Assembly (NCBI GenBank): GCA_963942565.1
Contig: OZ012700.1
Location: 19,960,546-20,024,545, forward strand
DNA: 64,000 bases
From: Maea johnstoni
Lineage: Eukaryota; Annelida; Polychaeta; Spionida; Magelonidae
Reading direction: 5' to 3'
Of this stretch, positions 1-13,029 are shown piece after piece. The notes under the pieces were generated by a model that worked only from the letters and a program-made list of their open reading frames with translations, searched no databases and was not told the DNA's origin. The stretch's first letter is position 1, and each line of letters starts with the position of its first letter. The position numbers and the translations under genes were made by a program.

Positions 1-1220
1 CTTATTTACAATCCCCAATGTATACAGGCAGTGTTGAGTGCTATACTGACCTTTGTTCCTCGCCAGCACATTTTTAAATGAAATAGACGTGTAAATGTTA
101 ATAAATCTCCATCAGTAAGTATTTATTCCCTTCTTGCTGGGCTGAGTGATAAATATTTATTTTAGAAAACTGTGCGCCTGTGAGCTCATGAGCCAAAATG
201 GTGGTGAGCTCATGAGCTGATCTCCCTCCGTGAGTGCAGCTCTAATACTCTCTAATAGCTCTTCTGGCAGGTTGACATTGTAAATTTACAAGAAGTTCCC
301 TGTGATAAATGAATGTTAATTCATTTTGAAATGAATCTATTTAGCAGAATTTCTTGATGATATCATGTTTAAAGATGAAATAATAGCATATGCCAATAAC
401 CATATGTCAAAGTTGCATGATATAATTTTTTTGTTGAAACTTTTTCATACTTGCATTCCCTCATCCAGCTACCAATTATTTAGCATTGAAGTGTCCAGTT
501 TCATGCCTCTTGCTACATACTGTATAACTGGTATTTTTTACAGGCATTTAATTTTTGCTATTTTCGCGCTCCCCATGATATCGCCAAAATACAATCCTTC
601 AAATAAATATCCTACTTTGTATCTGCTTTGTTTAAGTGCTTGAATCGGCAAATTTAAAGTAGCACAATTACCCTCCAGTAGGGCTGTAAAGCGAAATCTT
701 TAGCACTCTAAATTATAACCGTATATAGTACCTGCGAGAGGGTTACACACCTCTGGGTTTAACTACTCTGATTAGTTTTAGATAAGCAGATGTTACCAGT
801 CCTTGTTGACTAGATTCCAGTCTTCATTAACTATCAACCTTATAAAAGTTTATGTTGTGTTCATACAATCTATGCGATGCAGTAATTGAGGTATTTGTTT
901 GTATTTTTCAGGTCGATGTATTTTTGGTTACATATCCTTGCTGTTTTGGGTCTACTAGTCCTGCCCAGAGTTCTCAGACCTGCCAAGTCTTCCAAGGCAC
1001 CGTGAGCATCAGCAATACGAGAAATATCTGACATCTTCCTGGTCCCATCAGCTGCCAAGATGCGAGTTTCGGTGATCCTCATAAGCTATTGGTGGTCCGG
1101 AATTGAGTATTTTTTACGCTCTCAATAAGCGGTGCTTGTGTTTGCTGATTTTAGATGATGAAAGACATTTGATGCTTAATATATATTGCATTAACGAACT
1201 AGTCCAATAATTTGACATAA
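1..1220. other. Unassigned AT-rich sequence
   Basis: No exon or known element is recognised. GAGCTCATGAGC occurs twice (about 182-193 and 206-217). A segment of about 60 bases near 925-985 recurs, diverged, at about 1521-1575, so it is probably repeat-derived. A 70-codon minus-strand frame at 870-1082 has no family signature I recognise. Confidence 0.4.
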
Positions 1221-1225
1221 TAGCA

Positions 1226-1450
<225 letters not shown>

Positions 1451-1596
1451 TTATTCACATATATATGGTTTAATCTGCAAAACATAGTGAGCATTATATG
1501 ACACTTCTCTTACCAAAATAGCACATCCTTGCTGTTTTGGCTTTACTAGTCTTTCCTAGAGTTCTCTGACAGTGAGAATTCAATGGATTAGTCAAT

Positions 1597-1696
1597 CAAG
1601 GTGACAAGATGATCTGAGGTCAAGGTCACAGGTCAAGTCAAGCAAGGTCATAGGATAAGTCATCCAAGGTCACAGGATAAGTCATGCAAGGTCAGG
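1597..1696 (+). repeat. Short tandem repeat rich in AGGTCA half-sites
   Basis: A degenerate repeat of about 26 bases carrying several AGGTCA or AGGTCA-like hexamers. Two are directly adjacent and a third follows after one base. One lies in TCAAGGTCA, the extended half-site used by orphan nuclear receptors of the ERR/SF-1 type. It may only be a minisatellite whose unit resembles the site. Confidence 0.6.
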
Positions 1697-1965
1697 ATAA
1701 GTTGAACATAATCAGATATAAAAATTGAAATCACAAGTCAATTGAAGTCTTAATTCTGAGTGAACATTTTAGATTCATATATTTAATTGATCTCAAATTG
1801 TTTGAGTTTGTACATGTTTTCATGCATATATATTATTGTACTTGTCAGTTGAAAAATAGTCAAATCAAAGCCTTATATAGGTACATAATATATGTATGTT
1901 ATAAACACTTATTTAGATTTTGTTTATATTTAGACACGACCATGGCGAAGATGTTAGCGCCAGGT

Positions 1966-2279
1966 TTACTACCCGAAAAAATCTTGGCATTTTCTTAGAA
2001 CTGTAGTCCTCAGGTTGTTTTATTTTGGTTTATACACATTGCATAATGAAACATGGGCAACATTTTACAGAAACTAAATGTTTATATATTTTGGGCATTA
2101 ATCAAAAATTTACATCTTAGTTGACTACCAGAAAGAACCTTGGCATTTGCTTAGAACTGTAGTCCTCAGGTTATTTTATTTAGTTTTCTACACATTGAAA
2201 AATGAAACACAGGCATTGTTTTACAGAAACTAATTGAATATATATTTTGGACCTTAATCAAAGATTTACATCCCTAGTT
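1966..2279. repeat. Tandem duplication, unit about 157 bp
   Basis: Two diverged direct copies. Both carry the segment CTTAGAACTGTAGTCCTCAG (near 1991 and 2148), followed by a matching AT-rich stretch ending in a shared TTTACATC. No coding potential is seen. Confidence 0.75.
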
Positions 2280-2337
2280 TACACGAATAAAGGGCCCTAC
2301 CGGTCCCTTTATTTAAAAAAAGCTAGTGTACTTCTAC

Positions 2338-2737
<400 letters not shown>

Positions 2738-3600
2738 ACTGGCTTTCTTCTAACACCACTAGAGGGGGCTTCTGAATCTCCAGTTTTTAAAATTGGCTCA
2801 TTTCTTTGCTTGCCTATCAAGGAATCTCAAAAAGTGTTTTATCGCAGGGTGAGAAACAAGCTATCGCAGGGTGAAAAACAAGCTAGGATTGTTTTTTCTA
2901 ATTTGTTATAAGTTATTTCAGATTAGAATCTAGATCATTTTTCATTTCAATTCCACAAAAGTGAAGTTTGATTTTTTTATTGGATTATGATATATGTTAT
3001 TACATATCTGTTATTCTAATCAGGTCAGGTAAGGAAGTATGACATAGTTTGGTACAAAACAAAAACTTAATGCAGTTAATGACTTATGTTTTAAGATATC
3101 AATCCATATTTTTAAGACATAGATCAATCATTATTTTGATATCTATTCTCATGAATAATCTTGGATTGTGAGTGGCTCATTTCTTATTGAAAAAGGTGTT
3201 CAGTATAGTTTCCTTTCAGGATTTTATATCAGGGTGAAAATACTTGTTTTTTCATATCAGTTGTATCGATTTTGCATTTAATTCCTAAGATAATCTAGGA
3301 TTTAAGGTCTCAGATATCTTTGTTGGTCCAGTAACACATGTGCAACACTGTACATCAATCTATGAAGATGTCTTGAAACATTTCCCATGACTTAATTAAA
3401 TGCCCTGACACTTAGACCCAAATGGAAGAAAGAAATTATACAGAAAGAATATGTGAAAAATATCTAGTTTAAACATATTCATTTGCAAAATATGTCCCTT
3501 TATCTCATGATTGGCAAAATTCTAAGCTTTTGATTGGTTAATTGGCATATGATATGAAGTTGTATTAACCTCTCAGAATCCTATATTAACCTCCAAGTAT
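2738..3600. other. Unassigned AT-rich sequence
   Basis: Nothing recognised. A local direct repeat (ATCGCAGGGTGA) near 2850-2875 is the only structure I noticed. Confidence 0.4.
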
Positions 3601-3671
3601 TTGTATGTATGTATGTATGTTCATTTTTATTACCTATGCAGAGGTCGAGGAACCAATCATGAGATAAATAC

Positions 3672-3808
3672 GTTATCAACTGTTTTGGAGTATGATACAA
3701 CTTATATCTCGGAATCAGAGGGCTGTATCACCCTCGGCTGCGCCTCGGGTGATACAGCCCTCTGATTGCGAGATATAAGTTGTATCATACTCCAAAACAG
3801 TTGATAAC
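3672..3808. mobile_element. Near-perfect foldback element (palindrome)
   Basis: Two arms of about 60 bases, starting GTTATCAACTGTTTTGGAG and reading inward to GGGCTGTATCACCC, are near-perfect reverse complements around a short GC-rich centre (GGCTGCGCC). It could form a long hairpin. Family unknown; it is probably a MITE or foldback element. Confidence 0.85.
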
Positions 3809-4308
3809 TAATACTATTTCATTGTACCCACTTTCTAAGATCATTTAGACAATCTTACTCTGGATATGTATCTTTAATGGTTATTGTTTGAATTTGAGTT
3901 AAGTGAAATGAGCTTTTAAGACATACACGTTGTCCTTTGTTATGTATTGTTGGATTGTGAGTATAAAATCGCATATGGTGATAGGGTGTCATCACTTATG
4001 AATAATCCGAGTTATTGTTATTATTCGTTTTATTGGATATTGATTGAATATGAGTAAAATGTTTCTAGTGGGTTGTCATGACTTATGAATAGTCCTTCAC
4101 TGGATGATAATTGGATCAGTGAAACTGTGTATAATAGGTAGGCAAGACATGAGAGTAGACTTTTACAGTCACTGAATCATAGGAGTGACCCATATATGTA
4201 TGTAGGGATAGTCTCTAAATCATACAAGAACAGCTTCTGTTGAAAATCAATGCTGTACATGATTGGTCGTGTTTTGTTTCAGGAATAATCATTGAATCTT
4301 TAAAAAGT

Positions 4309-4572
4309 ACAGTGCCAACATTTAATTCCTGCATTAATTGCAAGGGTGGGCAGCCCATACATAATACACGGCTGCACTCTCGGTTTGCCCCCCAGTTTCC
4401 TGGGCATGGATGCATGACTGACCTCAAAACTGAACGTAGCGTTGACTCGCAACATACGTGGGTCTGGGTGTGCTTGTCTTATTTTTTTGACTTGTTATCC
4501 ATGATGTTTGTACAACCAGACACTGGAAGACGTCCAATCGACTGGTGTAGGAATTAAATGTCTGTACTCTAA
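4309..4572. mobile_element. MITE family D, copy 2
   Basis: Bounded by inverted copies of the family D terminus (CATTTAATTCCTGCA at the left, TAGGAATTAAATGTCTGTAC at the right). The interior differs from copy 1 apart from the subterminal parts. Confidence 0.6.
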
Positions 4573-4786
4573 CCATTATGTTTATCAGGATAATCAATTA
4601 ATCCTTTGATGAGAGGATCTGCTTATATAATTAATAATACAATTTAAATATAATTGGTTGTGTTTTGTTTTTCTAGGAGAGTCTAAGAGTAACCCTAATG
4701 CTTATTGGGATAGTTTCTAAATCCTCTGATAATAGGATCTGTTTACATATTAATGATGTTAACAATGATTGGTCATAAGATCCATT

Positions 4787-5136
4787 AGCCCTTATGCTGC
4801 TGGTGGCTAATTTGATCAATACAAAATGATGTGAAAAAAGCTGAAAAATGACCGAAACCCTGGCAAATGGGTACTCATCTGAGAGTACTCGATGAGAGCT
4901 TTCCAATGAATACCAAGGTGATAGGATTTAGATGATTTTCAAAGATTTTTGAGTTCTTGTAGTAGTAGTCTCAGCAAGGACGCAAAGATTTTTGAAAACC
5001 ATCTATACCCTGTCATATTGGTACTCATTAGAACGCTGTCACTGAGCTCTCTCAGATGAGTACCCATGTGTCAGGGTTTCAGTGAATTTTCAGTGGTTTT
5101 TGCATCATTTTTTATTGGCCAAATTAGCCACCAGCA
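4787..5136. mobile_element. MITE family A, two copies head to head
   Basis: A forward copy (4787-4974) is joined to a reverse copy (4976-5136), making an inverted pair. Both inner ends are shortened, and the TTAA expected between full copies is absent. Confidence 0.8.
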
Positions 5137-5318
5137 AATGATTGGTCATGTTTTGTATAAGGATAGTCATTGAATCATTATATGAGTGATGTGTTTATCA
5201 TGATTGTAACTTAATCCTCTGATTATAGTGCCTGTTAAAATTATTAACCGATCTATTTAAATGATTGGTCATGTTTTGTTTACTAGGATAGTCATTGAAT
5301 GTTTTATGAGTTATCATA

Positions 5319-5741
5319 TTCGCCCGATTAAGCGCACGGTGCGGGTAGAGGTTGGGAAAATCTTCTGTAGAAGGGATGTTGGCAATCAACTGTTTTACCG
5401 CACCCCTCAGTGATTGCCAGTTCGAGCATATTAGCCGTTATTGCACCTTTGCGCTCTCGCTGTTCAGTTTGCATGTCTGTCATGTGAAAAGATCATTAAT
5501 TGGTTAATAGTACGATCATGTGGCAAATATGAACAGTGAGAGGGCGAAGGAACTGCTGAAATAGCGAATTCAGTGCTGGTTTGCAGACACGGCAAGAGGA
5601 AAGGTATGTGATTTTGCTTTTCTTACTTCTTCTGGGGGGAAGTTTTATTATTTTTTCATGACAATTGCGCTAGCCATTCCCCCTCTAACCGTGAAAAATA
5701 GGGGGTGCGCTTATTATGAACTGTGCGCTTAATCGGACGAA
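5319..5741. mobile_element. Non-autonomous DNA transposon with TA target duplication
   Basis: A 423-bp element. The left end TTCGCCCGATTAAGCGCAC and the right end GTGCGCTTAATCGGACGAA are inverted repeats with one mismatch in 19, directly flanked by TA on both sides. A TA duplication fits the Tc1/mariner/pogo group. The interior contains more copies of the GCGCTTATT motif and no long reading frame. Confidence 0.8.
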
Positions 5742-6057
5742 TACGGTATGCTTGTTTTCATTGAAATAGTTACTAATTCCTATGATATTAGGATCTGTTA
5801 AAATTTTATACATGCTTTCTTGGAGTCATTGTTGTACAGTCATCGGTCCTGTTTTGTTTACTATTGAAGTCACTAAATTTTTATGAATAACCTTTATTTC
5901 TTATTTGGATAAACACTAAATCCAATAGCTTATATCAAAATGTTATCCCAGTTTTAACGAGTCATTTTTGTCCTATCATAGGGACCACTATAACCTGTCA
6001 CTAGTATGTATTTATACCCGAATAATATCATAAATGCTAACTAATGCCAATACTATC

Positions 6058-6606
<549 letters not shown>

Positions 6607-6866
6607 TACGACCACCTGTATCCTGGGACCAAATTTGACTCATCACAGCAATGGTGTTTCTAGGCAGGTTTGACTATTTCTATAAACAACCGCAAATTTG
6701 TGATAAGGCAAGGAAGATTCGTAGGAGATGAAGATATTGTTTGTATTTTATTTGCTGCTATGTTTTATAGGAGCAACTAACCATTCCGCTTCACAGTTTC
6801 CACTTGACCTTTTAACCCCATTCACATTGGAATCACTCACCTGGTCTGACACAAATTGAAATATCT

Positions 6867-7077
6867 TTAACTCTTTTGCTGCTGGTGGCTAATTTGGTGA
6901 ATAGAACATAATGCAAAAGCTGGAAAATCTGTGAAACCCTGGCAAATGGGTACTCATCTGATAGTACTCATCAAGAGCTTTCCAATGAATACCAATTTGA
7001 CAGGGTTTAGATCTTTTTCCAAAATCTTTGCATCCTTGTGCTTTGAACAAATGTAGCCTTAGCATTGAAAGGGTTAA
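6867..7077 (+). mobile_element. MITE family A, full length
   Basis: TTAA-flanked at both ends, about 203 bases between the TTAAs, with the right end GCATTGAAAGGGTTAA intact. The left terminus has CTCTTTTGCTG in place of CCCTTATGCTG. Confidence 0.85.
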
Positions 7078-7651
7078 AACAAAGAAATATTTTGAAATAT
7101 ATTTGAAGGGAATTTGATATCTTTGTCTTTCACAATTCCTTTCGCAAATATTTGTCAAATATTTCACTCTCCTATGAGTTATGTCCATAGTTGTCAGACC
7201 ATGTACACACCCCAGGTACAAGTGGATTTATTGATTATTAATGAAGTTTCAAATGGGAATGTGATGCTTAACCTATTTTTGTCAAGAGCACCATCTCATA
7301 CTCTTATATATAATGGTAAACTTAGGAAAGATTCAAAAAATATATAAAGGCAAAGCTGTTTTTAGAAAAGACATACAACTTTCAGTCAAAGATTGATATA
7401 AATTTGCCATTATCTTTAAATGTGCTTTATGAATGGTCTTAAAGATAGTTTACAACCTTCAACCTTCAGGTTATTTTTCAAAGGGTGCTCTTTGCATAGA
7501 TGGGTTATTAGCTTTTATACAAGTGCCTCTAACATTCCTCTCGCTCCCTTGATTCTATGTGCCCATTTTATAGTTGGCGTTTTATAAATAGTCAGTGCAT
7601 CATTGTAAGTCTGTACTGAAAATGAGCTTTTAAACAATGTTTGTTTGTAGG

Positions 7652-7977
7652 TACCATAAATTCTCGGTAATTTGGACTGCCCTAGAATATGGGTCACCAT
7701 AATTATTTTGAAAAATATTTTTTAGAGAAGCTGGGACACTGCACTTAATGGCCGATGGAGATTTCTTCGAATATGGGCCACAATCTAAATCAAAATGATT
7801 AATGGGAAATCTGGGCAACCCTCCATCTATCGCCAGTTGCCATTTCACAAAATATGGAACTAGCTGTAAATCTTTCTGATACAGCAGCAAGGTATTTTCA
7901 GAAAACATGGGCCACCCTGAACCCATAAAAATTGTATTTATTAAAAAGTGTCCCAAATTACTGAGAATTTGCGGTAG
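7652..7977. mobile_element. MITE family E, copy 1
   Basis: The inverted termini are TACCATAAATTCTCGGTAAT and, at the right, ATTACTGAGAATTTGCGGTA. The interior repeats a motif like AATATGGGCCAC. Related copies lie at 22515-22751 and 22985-23155, with a fragment at 51180-51314. Confidence 0.75.
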
Positions 7978-8055
7978 CATGGTAGTACAAGCCAAAAACA
8001 TGGGTGTGATTCAGAAGTGTTGCTTTAATAAACAGTTGTGGATTGATATGTTTAG

Positions 8056-8395
8056 TAGGGTTGGGACGATATACCGATAGTGAGATACATAGAGGTACAT
8101 CACCTTGAAGATACTCAAAGTATTATCCTTGCAATTAAGCTTTTGTCCTATGTCTGGACAATAACAAAGAGAAGCAGCAACTCCAATGAAAGGAAAGCGA
8201 TTTACACAGGGAACTAAGTCTATCTAAAACACAAAAGACAAAGAGTATTAAAGACTAAGATATCATGTGTAACAGTCAAATACTGTTCTGATAGATGATT
8301 TACGCTAAAAAGCATGTATAGTATCGTGTATCGTATCATGACCACTGTATCGCAATACATATCGTATCGTGAGAAAATATATCGTCCCACCCATA
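8056..8395. mobile_element. hAT-type MITE with 8-bp target duplication
   Basis: A 340-bp element. The ends TAGGGTTGGGACGATATA and TATATCGTCCCACCCATA are inverted repeats. The flanks ATGTTTAG (8048-8055) and ATGTTTAT (8396-8403) match at 7 of 8 bases. An 8-bp duplication is the hAT hallmark. No transposase is encoded. Confidence 0.85.
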
Positions 8396-8570
8396 ATGTT
8401 TATTGTTAGTGTTGACCGCTTGTTTTCTAGTTAAATCTAAGCTAGGAGCCTATCCTGAATGCATTAAGTTATTATGTTGAGGAACCAATATCATGTTGCA
8501 GTGGAAAGATGTAACGGAATAATCTTTATATGTGGTAGACTGCTGTATGTGAAAGATACCTAGCTGTGAA

Positions 8571-8574
<4 letters not shown>

Positions 8575-8612
<38 letters not shown>

Positions 8613-8613
8613 A

Positions 8614-8653
<40 letters not shown>
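8575..8653. repeat. (AT)n microsatellite
   Basis: Two short AT tracts around TTTGTATATATG. Confidence 0.95.
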
Positions 8654-8654
<1 letters not shown>

Positions 8655-8659
8655 GTTAT

Positions 8660-10370
8660 ATACAGGTTATACACAAGTTATATACACGAAACCACAGCAA
8701 TTGATGTAATAACACTGTATGTGTTAAACATGGAAAAAAGAAATTGATGAAATGCTTTGTGTTTGTAAATTATTTTACAATGCATCAGAAAGTCAGGGGT
8801 GAGAGTTTTATGTGTAAACATGTAGTGAGCTTTTTGTATGAGTAAAAAGTATTATATTTTAGTTTTTTGCCAGGATAAGGAGTTAGTTTTTTATTTGAAT
8901 ATGACTGTTGATTAGTTTTTGTTCAATGAAATATTTATATGTAGGAAGAACTATGTTTTGCAGTAGTGGATGCTTTCCAAAAAATTATTTTGTATTATAC
9001 GCCAAGTACTTTCATTGTATCTATGTGCAACGACATGTAAAAGACAAAAAAACATTTTGTTGTTGTTTTTTACCAGAAAATTAAAACTGATATTTGAGTG
9101 TTAGATTGTGTTTGTATATAGGCATGCATATCCTTATATAAAAGTTAATGGAAGGAATTTATGGTATTGTTTGGTTTGATTATGTTGTAGCTTGTTCGCT
9201 GAGGTTCTAGTTAATTGTTAAACCCCAAGTATTAGTAACCAGGCTGTCCGAAAATATATACTGATTTTGCTGAAAAGGCAGAATTAATTGAAAGTAGCAG
9301 AATAATGAGAATGTCTTATTTGGAAATTTTTCCTCATATTTTATTTCAGAATTGTTGTTATTCCTCATTTCTAGAGCGAAGTAGACAGAGATTGTTTTGA
9401 AACCTGTTGAATTGTCTAAAACAAGAATGCCTATTATGTCTCAGACAGCTTAGGTACTTGACCAAAGTTGCTAAAAGCTTGGGTTCTATTGGTTGCATTA
9501 TCCTCAGAATGTATAACTATTCCAAGCTACATTAATTTGGTAAAGGCACTGCTCGTATACACAAACAGGGAAATGTGTGAAATCCAGTTACTTCTGCTGT
9601 CTTTTTATTAATTCAGGTCCTTATTATTTGTGGTACATAATAATGCTTTAAGAGAAAGATGAACCTTTCCCTGTAGAGTGTAGTACAATAAACAACTGTC
9701 TTCTTTTGCAGTAATATCTTAAATAGGTGTCAACTATTTTAGGGGAATTTTATCTTCTTCAAGTCACACAACACCATAAAAGGAATTGTACACGTTTGCT
9801 GGTAAAATTACCATGCTAAAAATCACTATAGAGAATTAGTATTGGAAAAGACACTGGAAAGAACCCCCCCTAATCCAAAATATTAATTCTAGGTATGAAA
9901 GGGTTAAAAATTGTGTATTGAGTGTGCAGTTGAATTATAGATGGCACATAATTTAATTCTGTGTAAGACAGAAGGCCAAGAAATTGAAGATGAATGCTGT
10001 AAATGATTATCAATTATTGTACTGGTGGACGTTTTGGTTGAAATGACTTTGTAATAAAATTTGAGTGTACGTTGAAATGACTTGTTGCATTTTTACTTAC
10101 AATAGTATTGAAATGACAATAAGCATGAAGAAACATGGTCGGCCTGTTTTTATTGACTTTCTTCTGCATATTGGGTTTCATTTCACTTGCAAGTATCTAA
10201 TGATGAAGAATGGAATATCCAACAAGGCCTAACAGTTCCCAATGTCTTCTGTAATCAATGTAGGACTACAAATCATCAAGATTCGTAAGTCCCCCCCCCC
10301 CCTTCCATAAGTATTTGTAGCCCACTTAATGGCTTACCATGTGTTTTTTCTGAGGGTCCCCTTAACCCAA
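8660..10370. other. Unassigned unique AT-rich sequence
   Basis: No exon or repeat family recognised over about 1.7 kb. On the plus strand AATAAA occurs at 9687-9692 and 10053-10058, so part of it could be a 3' untranslated region of a plus-strand gene starting outside the window. That is a guess without supporting exons. A run of 12 C lies at 10291-10302. Confidence 0.3.
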
Positions 10371-10380
10371 TAATGCTCAA

Positions 10381-11306
10381 GCCAGCAAGCTGGCTTACAA
10401 TTTTAAAATCTTTCAAGCAAGCTTACAATTTTGTTGAAATCTTTCAAGCAGGCTTACAATTTTAAAATCTTTCAAGCAAGCTTACAATTTTGTTGAAATC
10501 TTTCAAGCAGGCTTACAATTTTGTTGAAATCTTTCAAGCAAGCTTACAATTTTGTTGAAATCTTTCAAGCAAGCTTACAATTTTGTTGAAATCTTTCAAG
10601 CAAGCTTACAATTTTGTTGAAATCTTTCAAGCAAGCTTACAATTTTGTTGAAATCTTTCAAGCAAGCTTACAATTTTGTTGAAATCTTTCAAACATGCTT
10701 ACAATTTTGTTGAAATCTTTCAAACATGCTTACAATTTTGTTGAAATCTTTCAAGCAAGCTTACAAATGTGTTGAAATCTTTCAAGCAGGCTTACAATTT
10801 TGTTGAAATCTTTCAAGCAAGCTTACAATTTTGTTGAAATCTTTCAAGCAGGCTTACAAATTTGTTGAAATCTTTCAAGCAAGCTTACAATTTTGTTGAA
10901 ATCTTTCAAGCAGGCTTACAAATTTGTTGAAATCTTTCAAGCAAGCTTACAAATGTGTTGAAATCTTTCAAGCAGGCTTACAATTTTGTTGAAATCTTTC
11001 AAGCTGGCTTACAATTTTGTTGAAATCTTTCAAGCAAGCTTACAATTTTGTTGAAATTTTTCAAGCAAGCTTACAATTTTGTTGAAATCTTTCAAGCAAG
11101 CTTACAATTTTGTTGAAATCTTTCAAGCAAGCTTACAATTTTGTTGAAATCTTTCAAGCAAGCTTACAATTTTGTTGAAATCTTTCAAGCAAGCTTACAA
11201 TTTTGTTGAAATCTTTCAAGCAAGCTTACAATTTTGTTGAAATCTTTCTAGCAAGCTTACAATTTTGTTGAAATCTATCAAGCAAGCTTGTTGAAATCTT
11301 TCAAGC
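10381..11306 (+). repeat. 31-bp minisatellite, about 30 copies
   Basis: The unit runs AAGCTTACAATTTTGTTGAA then ATCTTTCAAGC. Most copies are identical or differ by one base (mainly CAAGC/CAGGC/CATGC). Nearly every unit carries AAGCTT or GGCTTA at its start. The high identity implies recent expansion. No stop-free frame runs along the array. Confidence 0.97.
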
Positions 11307-11416
11307 AGAAGCACATTGGAAAAAACAGTTGGAGGAATATCAGCAAGAATATTACCAACAACAGTGCCACTTCCTACGGAAAACTGAGCACACACAAATA
11401 TTGCACTCTTTCCAAT

Positions 11417-11626
11417 TAAGGCCTAAAAAAAAAGTTGTTTGTTTCCTGTAACCCTACCCTAACATGTTTTTTCCGCCCTCCTAACTCCCAATCAACATAA
11501 AACATGCATAAAACACACATTTTCTAACCAAAAAAATAATGAAAAAAAATAAAAATTACCGACCTACCTACCCTATTTTTTTCGGACCGTTACAGGAAAC
11601 AAACAATTTCTTTTTTTAGGCCTAAA
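11417..11626. mobile_element. MITE family C, copy 1
   Basis: The termini are inverted copies of TTAGGCCTAAAAAAA, then GTTTGTTTCCTGTAACCC inward. The interior has AACTCCCAATCAACATAAAA and ACCGACCTACCTACCCTA, both seen in the copies at 14075-14356 and 33983-34222. Confidence 0.85.
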
Positions 11627-11807
11627 GGATTCTTAGAATAACATGAGAAACACATTGTAAAGATCCAAGTACTCACTTTAATTTAAACAGATAATAGATG
11701 TGTTATGACCAAATAAATACAGGAAATGATGATGCTGCTTTTAACTCTAGAGAACTCCTCATCAAATAGTTTGAGTCATTCTTTATTACCAATATAATTT
11801 CAACACA

Positions 11808-12532
11808 TTCAGTAGCCTAGCTACTTTGTGTAACTGTGTTTTAATTACCATACCAAAATTATATAAATCTATGCCTACACCCACAAATGGGCTTGTGACT
11901 TACTGTTGGCCATTTAGTTCACACAATTGCCACACAAGGGGGTTGTACTGACAGTAGTCAGATTCCGCTATCCCGTGTACGGCTCCGGCTATGGCTAAGC
12001 ATAGTGCCACGTCACGCAAAGTGATGCATCGTCATCACTTTGCTTGTAGCCTGGCTCGGGGCCGATCTCGGGAACCGGCTTAGACACGCTGTAAGCCGTA
12101 AGTCCAAAACGGCGCAGCTATTTGAATAAATATGGAATATGAAATGGATAATTAAAAAAAACATCGATTGGAACATTGAGTTAAATATGTTAACTCAACA
12201 TTGACCGGGCAGTTTTAAAAAATTCGCCGGTTTTAATATAGAAATTTAAAAATATAAAAATAGGCTCCGTTTGGCACAGATGATCAGCGCTGAAGCGCTG
12301 TATGCGTGCTTGATTTCTTTAATCAGCTACGGCGTAGCCGTAGTCCCGTCGTAGCGGATTCAGATTTGCACCCACCCGCCTCCACCTACGGCTCCGTACA
12401 AGCTTAGCCGTTCGCGGAGCCGTTTACGACAGAGCGGAATCTCTCTAGTGACACATTTCAACTACCATCCTAGCATATCGCAGTGCCATCTATACACAAG
12501 GGATGACATCTCAATATGGCCTATTCAGATCT
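11808..12532. repeat. Dispersed repeat J, copy 1 (interrupted)
   Basis: About 240 bases share sequence with 41055-41270: GTTCACACAATTGCCACAC and the later GGGATGACAT...ATATGGCCTA. This copy is split by the inserted element at 11961-12441. Confidence 0.65.
11961..12441. mobile_element. GC-richer inverted-repeat element in repeat J
   Basis: About 480 bases, clearly richer in CpG than the surroundings. The left end GATTCCGCT...ACGGCTCCGG...ACGGCTAAGC and the right end GCTTAGCCG...GGAGCCG...AGCGGAATC are imperfect inverted repeats of about 50 bases. It interrupts repeat J. No transposase and no clear target duplication. Confidence 0.7.
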
Positions 12533-12639
12533 GGAGCACACTCATGGACTGACATATTAAAATAACTTGATAACTAACAAGACACTAATTGACTGAAATA
12601 TGCTGTATCTGCTGGTTCAAGCAATCCTAAACGATAATA

Positions 12640-12643
12640 TATA

Positions 12644-12740
<97 letters not shown>

Positions 12741-12770
12741 GTATATATATCTATATCTATATATATATTG
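12640..12770. repeat. (AT)n microsatellite
   Basis: About 130 bases of AT dinucleotide, ending in ATATCTATATCTATATAT. Confidence 0.95.
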
Positions 12771-13029
12771 ATGAGTTTTAATTATCATAAGTTGTCAGAC
12801 CATGTGTGTACTCCAAATACAAATGTGCTAACACATATACTATGAATAAGGCTTAACTGCTAGTGCATATCTTATAAACATACAACTTCTATGTCAGGGT
12901 ATCGAGTAGCAAGTTCAAAACGGACCCATTTTTAGGTATGCATGGATATGTTCTGTGTAGGGTAGGTAAAGGCTAGGATGGACAAATGAAAATTGTAGCT
13001 TTCTTTCTCCAATGGGCAGTACACCTTTA

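Larger units (their letters stand above)
4205..5960 (+). repeat. Degenerate tandem repeat region
   Basis: Loosely repeated units of roughly 100-130 bases share GATTGGTCATGTTTTGTTTA, then a variant of ATAGTCATTGAATC and of ATAGGATCTGTT. Other elements (4309-4572, 4787-5136, 5319-5741) have inserted into it, so the array is older than they are. Confidence 0.6.

Noticed and set aside
870-1082. 70-codon minus-strand frame (MRITETRILAADG...)
   Set aside because: It looks protein-like, but part of its sequence recurs at 1521-1575, no splice context is evident and I recognise no family.
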